Positions 59,804-64,000 of a stretch of 64,000 nt of DNA are shown in pieces (the first letter of the stretch is position 1; each line of letters begins with the position of its first letter). The notes beneath the pieces are model-generated. The model searched no databases. It was not told the DNA's origin and was given only the letters and a program-made list of their open reading frames with translations. The stretch spans positions 308,839 through 372,838 of the forward strand of contig KN805399.1 in assembly GCA_000818945.1 (NCBI GenBank), read 5' to 3'. A program made the translations under genes and the position numbers. The DNA comes from Schizochytrium sp. CCTCC M209059 (lineage: Eukaryota; Sar; Bigyra; Thraustochytrida; Thraustochytriidae).

Positions 59804-62110
59804 TTATAATTCGAGAATCTCGTCCGGGTAAGAGCTTCGGGCCTTGTCGAGATCCGCGCTCCGCGCCTTGACCGCGTCGTCGCCGAGATCCACGAAAGAT
59901 CGACTTGGAAAAGCAAACTCGAGCGGGAAGCTGCCCAACGTTCCCAGAAAGCGATTCTTCTTGACATCCAAAGACTTCATGCCCTCCTTGTCCTTTTGCA
60001 AAATCCACACATTGTCAGCCTCCTGCGTGGCCTTGCCCGTGCCCGAGAAAGACTGCAACGAAAGCATGTCGCCCTCCTTTTCCTTGCGCGGGTGAATCAC
60101 CACCGTCACATGGCATCTCTTTTGCGTCGCAATCTGCCGAAAGTGACCAATCGCGCTGTCCATTGACTCGAAGCGGTCCCACGATGTCATGGGCGCGTTC
60201 GCAAGCCCACCGCCACCGCTCACCATAAATTGCAGGTTGTCAATAATCACGTGCTGCATACCAGCTTCCGTAACACTGTATGCTACGCTGTCCAAAACAT
60301 CGACGACGTCCGTCGCGCCAAAGAACTTGAGGGCATACAGAGGCAGCGTTGCAAACTGATCCAATCTGCTCAGGACCTCTTCATCGCTCAGAAACGAAGT
60401 CTCCGGACGCAAGATCGCACGGCTCTTCTCAGGCAGACTGCCTGCATACTGGCGGAGCATGTTGCTTAAAAGAGCCTCCCGTTTGATCTCGAATGAGCCC
60501 CATAGCGTCTTGACGCCCTTTTGCGCAAGGTGCAGACTCAGCTGAGATAAGAGCGTCGTTTTGCCCGACCCTGTCGGACCCGTTAAAATTGTCAACTCCC
60601 CCGGCCGGAAACCTCCGACCAGAGAAGTCAAACTTGGAAAGCCGTCAAATGACTCTCCCAGAGGTTCCGGGTGCAACATATAGTTCCGAATCAACTCCTT
60701 CATGTCCTGGACGCTGTCAAAAGGTTCCTCAAAGGCAGGCTTGGCGTTTCGAATGCAGGCCTCCACATCACCCCCGTTCATCAGCACGTCGTTGGCATCT
60801 TTATTTCCTTGCCCAATCTGGCCGACGAAGCGCACCGTGTCCATGCCAAAGTGTTGCGCCAGCTTATCCCGAGCAGCGAGGCCCACCTCGTCATTGTCCA
60901 ACCAAAGGTACACCGTTTTAAATCGCGCCTTTATTTTGTCCACGAGCTCGCCCGTCAAGCCCGCGGATGCTCCTCCTGGAAGAGAAACGACCGCTCGCTT
61001 TGTTGCCTCGTACACAGCGAGAGCGTCCATCTCGCCCTCGGTAATAACAATTTCTGTCTCCGAGGGCTTGACAAGATGCCAACCAAAAAGGCCCGAAAGA
61101 TCGACCCCAGGCACGCTCTGAGTAAATTTCTTCTCCTTCAGACCGCGGAGCTTGATCCTCTGCACCACATATCGCCCGTCTAAAAGACGCGGGTCGCCCT
61201 GAGGTAGTGCCGATTGCAACTTCTCGCGTACCTCCTCGGGCCCAAACGCACCTGGCTGAGATACTTTGGGGAATGCGACGCAGTTTCGCAGCACACCAAC
61301 ATAGAATGCTTTCGCAGTCTCCATGCTAATCCCGCGCTGAAGCATGAATTTCTTGAACTCATCGTGATGTGGCTTTCCAGGCTGCACAGCCTCGAGGGCC
61401 ATCCTTATCTGGTTTGTTTCGTGCAAGCTTGCATCGACATAAACTCTTGTCTCGTCCTTTTTCAAGTCCTTTCTTGCGATGAGTTTTGGCTCAGCTGCAT
61501 GTGCTCGACTGGCCCCGTGGCTTGCGCGAAACTCCGCACTTGTCTCGTTTGCGTTTGTTGGCTTGGGCAAATCGTGCCCATGTTTATAGGTTGCTCGCTT
61601 CTTTTTGTTTTCCAAACTGTCGAAATTTTGCGACAAGGGCTCCGGCTTGCCCGTCATCAGATGCGAGATTTGAAAATTGGGACGCTTCGGTTGCCTCAGG
61701 TTTTTGACATCTTCGGGGTCCTCACTTGACCGATGAGTCAAAGTAGACTTTCTCGTGACTCCCGAAGCTCGTGATATTGCCGATGATTTGGCTTTGGTTT
61801 TACGATCCTTGCGTTTTCTTCGAGCTGACAATTTTTCGGATTGTTTGCAATTCGTCTCGCCTGAAATAAAAGCACACTCTCTGCTGTCGTCGTTGCTCGA
61901 CACGGCGAGGCCACGATTCTGTATTGGGCCGCTCAAGAGCTGCCATGGTAGCTCTGGAAAAGCGAATACGCGCGCCTGTTCTCGTAACACCGTCGATGAC
62001 AAAACAACATCAGCTGTTGATCGCCCGCGTGGCCTCAAAAAGCCTGCGCCAGTGGAGCTGGTGATGGTGGTGGTTAGAATCCGTCTCGCGGCTCCCGTTC
62101 GGACGATCAT
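59804..62110 (-). CDS. TWNK: TWINKLE-like mitochondrial DNA helicase (TOPRIM plus RecA-type helicase)
   Basis: From the first in-frame ATG (62110) the protein is 768 aa. The frame opens slightly earlier only at a TTG. The start MIVRTGAARRILTTT is a mitochondrial targeting peptide. After ~200 disordered basic residues come the T7-gp4-like RNA-polymerase-basic region (KKFMLQRGISMETAKAF) and a TOPRIM domain with EGEMDALA (~357), LWLDNDEVG (~403) and a KDANDVL motif. The SF4 helicase follows with Walker A GPTGSGKTTL (~507), HVIIDNLQFM (Walker B), VVIHPRKE, the SGTGKATQEADN motif and KNRFLG with the likely Arg finger. TOPRIM acidic residues look intact, but I see no Cys-rich CHC2 zinc ribbon. The expected role is the replicative helicase of mitochondrial nucleoids. 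Confidence 0.94.
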   Translation of the reverse strand: MIVRTGAARRILTTTITSSTGAGFLRPRGRSTADVVLSSTVLREQARVFAFPELPWQLLSGPIQNRGLAVSSNDDSRECAFISGETNCKQSEKLSARRKRKDRKTKAKSSAISRASGVTRKSTLTHRSSEDPEDVKNLRQPKRPNFQISHLMTGKPEPLSQNFDSLENKKKRATYKHGHDLPKPTNANETSAEFRASHGASRAHAAEPKLIARKDLKKDETRVYVDASLHETNQIRMALEAVQPGKPHHDEFKKFMLQRGISMETAKAFYVGVLRNCVAFPKVSQPGAFGPEEVREKLQSALPQGDPRLLDGRYVVQRIKLRGLKEKKFTQSVPGVDLSGLFGWHLVKPSETEIVITEGEMDALAVYEATKRAVVSLPGGASAGLTGELVDKIKARFKTVYLWLDNDEVGLAARDKLAQHFGMDTVRFVGQIGQGNKDANDVLMNGGDVEACIRNAKPAFEEPFDSVQDMKELIRNYMLHPEPLGESFDGFPSLTSLVGGFRPGELTILTGPTGSGKTTLLSQLSLHLAQKGVKTLWGSFEIKREALLSNMLRQYAGSLPEKSRAILRPETSFLSDEEVLSRLDQFATLPLYALKFFGATDVVDVLDSVAYSVTEAGMQHVIIDNLQFMVSGGGGLANAPMTSWDRFESMDSAIGHFRQIATQKRCHVTVVIHPRKEKEGDMLSLQSFSGTGKATQEADNVWILQKDKEGMKSLDVKKNRFLGTLGSFPLEFAFPSRSFVDLGDDAVKARSADLDKARSSYPDEILEL

Positions 62111-63073
62111 TTGTCGTGCGCAGCGTCCTTGCAGCAAGCGAGAGGGCACGCGTAGTCCCAACGCGGCGCGCCCTGCGCCGCGGGACGCCGCTCTTCTCCT
62201 TCGTCGACTTGCCCCTCGCGTGCGCGCGCCGCGATCCGCTGGCGGTTAGGCGGCCAGCAGATGCTGGAGATTTCCACGATGGCCACGGTTGGGTCGGGAT
62301 AGCCAGCCAGTCAGCCAGCCCACCCCAGGACAGGCCAGGCCGGACCAGCCTTCTCCGCTCGCTTCGTCACTGCGCGCGTCTACGGCCACGACGACTCCGC
62401 GCCGACTTGCCCCGTCTGCGCGTGCTCCGCCGCCTGTCTCGGGGCGCAGGCACGAACTTTGTGTTAATGCATGGAAAATCTCTCTCATCCATTGGGCCAG
62501 ATTTCCGTCTCGCTCGAGGGAAAAAAAAATAAAAAAATATAAAAGGGACACGGCGCCGTTTGCGTCTCGAGCGTATGATACTGTAGAATTTACTGGTAAT
62601 GTCCTTTGGGATCATCGTAGAGAGAAGACGCATCTTGTCACAGCGTCGCTTATGTAGCCGCGAATCAAAGCCTGCGCTGGATGAGCACAGGCCTTGAGTG
62701 CGCGAAGCAAAAGCAATGTCAATGTATACATGCATTTTTCCATGCACGGGCCTACATCATCTTTTCGGGGGGAGGTCAATTGCGTTGCTGTTCTGGCCTA
62801 CGAAATAGTGAAGCTTTTGGATTCGGCCAAGTGCGAGCATGATGATTTCCTCTTTAAAGGGAGAGTGCAAGGGCTATATGCCAAAAACTAGCGGCCTCTG
62901 CTCGAATATTGTGCAGTAAAAGGAAGCAAGTCAGCAGCAACAGTGAGATCCCATACAACGATTCTGCAACAAAAGAATCAGCATAGGGGTCTCAGTAAAA
63001 TCAGATTCTTAAAAGGGTTGGTCCGCAGAGATGAGATAGCGTATGGTTTTCCTTTGGCAATTAGTAACCAGGC
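62111..63073. other. Spacer upstream of the TWINKLE gene
   Basis: It holds the GC-rich 5' leader of the helicase gene, then AT-richer DNA including an A/T tract (62519-62543). Nothing coding is supported. Confidence 0.4.
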
Positions 63074-63772
63074 TTGACTTCCTGCATTCCTTACGACAAG
63101 TTGAATTCCTCGCGACCGGTCTTGCGTGCTATCTTCGACTTGCGTGAGGCAGATGATCCTTGGATTTTCCTCTTCTGCTTGTCCTTCTTGTCCTCTCACG
63201 ATTGCTCCCGAGCGTTTTTCACGGGAAAATGCTGTTCCGAAAGGTTTCGCATCTTAAGTAGTGCAGAAGACACGACAACCTTGAAAATGCATGCGCTTCA
63301 ACACATGGCCGATCAGATTAGGTTCGTTGGAGGATTGAGTGCGGCGGACACCAGCTCTCTCAAGCGTTTTCACCTCTTTGTGGCAAAAGTTGCGGCGCTG
63401 GTGAACAAACAGCAAGGATCCGAGCAATTCATGCTGTGTTGAAGCATTGAAATCGATGCAACAATCATACTGAGCTCCTCAAGCCTGCCAATTCCATACG
63501 CTAGGGCGATTCTAAGTGGTGCAAGGCGTGGAGTTTCTGTATTGGCAGGCGAAAAACTCAAAGCGATTGCGCAAGAGATCGAGGGGAACGCCTTCCGTGC
63601 AGGGCGCACGTTGTCCGCTGGACACCCAAGTATGCAAGTCATTATTCTTGACAAGCTGCGGGAAGAAGTTACCGCGGAAACAAATCTGCATTTTAATTTC
63701 ACGCAGACCTTTGCGACATTCCTGTCGTGGCTCTTGGGTCAAAGCTGCATCAAAAGAAGAAAAAGAGTTTAA
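63074..63772 (+). pseudogene. Protein-like frame interrupted by one in-frame TGA
   Basis: One frame is open from 63074 to 63772 except for a TGA at 63440-63442. The text before it (HMADQIRFVGGL, then LKRFHLFVAKVAALVNKQ) and after it (GVSVLAGEKLKAIAQEIEG, then ILDKLREEVTAETN) looks protein-like and amphipathic. No family is recognised. Options are a decayed gene, a gene with an unseen intron, or chance. The DNA lacks the GC-rich codon bias of the neighbouring genes. Confidence 0.3.
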
Positions 63773-64000
63773 TCGGAGACGAGGAAAATGGAGGCAAATC
63801 ATCTCAGCCTGTTGAGGGCCAACCACCTTCTTTGATGCAAACGATGAAGGACGAGCTTTTCATAATTCTTGGTTTTGTGTCCCTTTCGCCGATAGAATGT
63901 TCAGGATCAAAGAAGCAGCGTGCACATCCTGAATGGCGCCCGTGGTGTTTCGCTGCGCGTACGGATCGACCGTGACGCGGAGCAGATTCTGGCGCGACGC
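63773..64000. other. Right edge of window
   Basis: No supported feature. Whatever gene lies here would continue beyond the window. Confidence 0.4.

Overview
The window is nuclear DNA from a GC-rich, intron-poor eukaryote. Long open frames stand alone in monocistronic genes. The few introns are short (71-162 nt), begin with GT and end with AG. Start codons often sit in an A/GCC-ATG-G context, and the spacers are full of microsatellites. A flagellar (enkurin) gene, a microtubule minus-end (CKK) gene, a TWINKLE-type mitochondrial helicase and a mitochondrial trifunctional alpha subunit all point to a flagellated, respiring protist. Overall style suggests a thraustochytrid (Labyrinthulomycetes, stramenopiles). 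That placement is inference from style and gene set, not from a marker gene.

Layout. 0.2-16 kb is a mixed housekeeping block: CAMSAP/patronin-like CKK protein (+), HIG1 protein (+), three-exon cyclophilin (-), a small possible membrane protein (+), membrane-anchored pepsin-like protease (-), PHOSPHO-type HAD phosphatase (-), and a large small-GTPase fusion protein (+). 16.3-33.9 kb is the most unusual part. Four large paralogous five-pass membrane proteins lie as two head-to-head pairs (A1 minus / B1 plus, then A2 minus / B2 plus). This is best explained by tandem duplication of a divergent A/B gene pair. 34.5-35.3 kb holds an unrecognised basic protein, followed by 1.5 kb of short repeats.

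36.8-41.5 kb holds two tail-to-tail mitochondrial acyl-CoA genes (HADHA-like trifunctional alpha; ACSS3-like propionyl-CoA synthetase). A repeat-rich spacer with a perfect 172-bp direct repeat follows. 43.8-57.1 kb holds nucleolin-like (-), enkurin-domain protein (+), ribosomal protein eL27 (+), a basic coiled-coil protein (-), a Tudor/LRR/bromodomain-like protein (+) and a two-exon pyruvate dehydrogenase E1 beta (-). A low-complexity region with a 132-base assembly gap precedes a TWINKLE-like mtDNA helicase (-, ending at 59.8 kb). The last 1.8 kb shows only a TGA-interrupted frame of unknown nature.

Functional threads. Several genes serve mitochondria (HIG1, HADHA, ACSS3, PDH E1 beta, TWINKLE). 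Two serve the cytoskeleton or flagellum (CKK protein, enkurin). The four-gene membrane family is the candidate undescribed system. It has no family that I recognise, a conserved topology, conserved signature motifs and a repeated cytoplasmic FKARPPS motif in one subfamily. Its A and B partners sit in an arrangement that would allow co-expression. No rRNA, tRNA, CRISPR array or intact transposon was seen.
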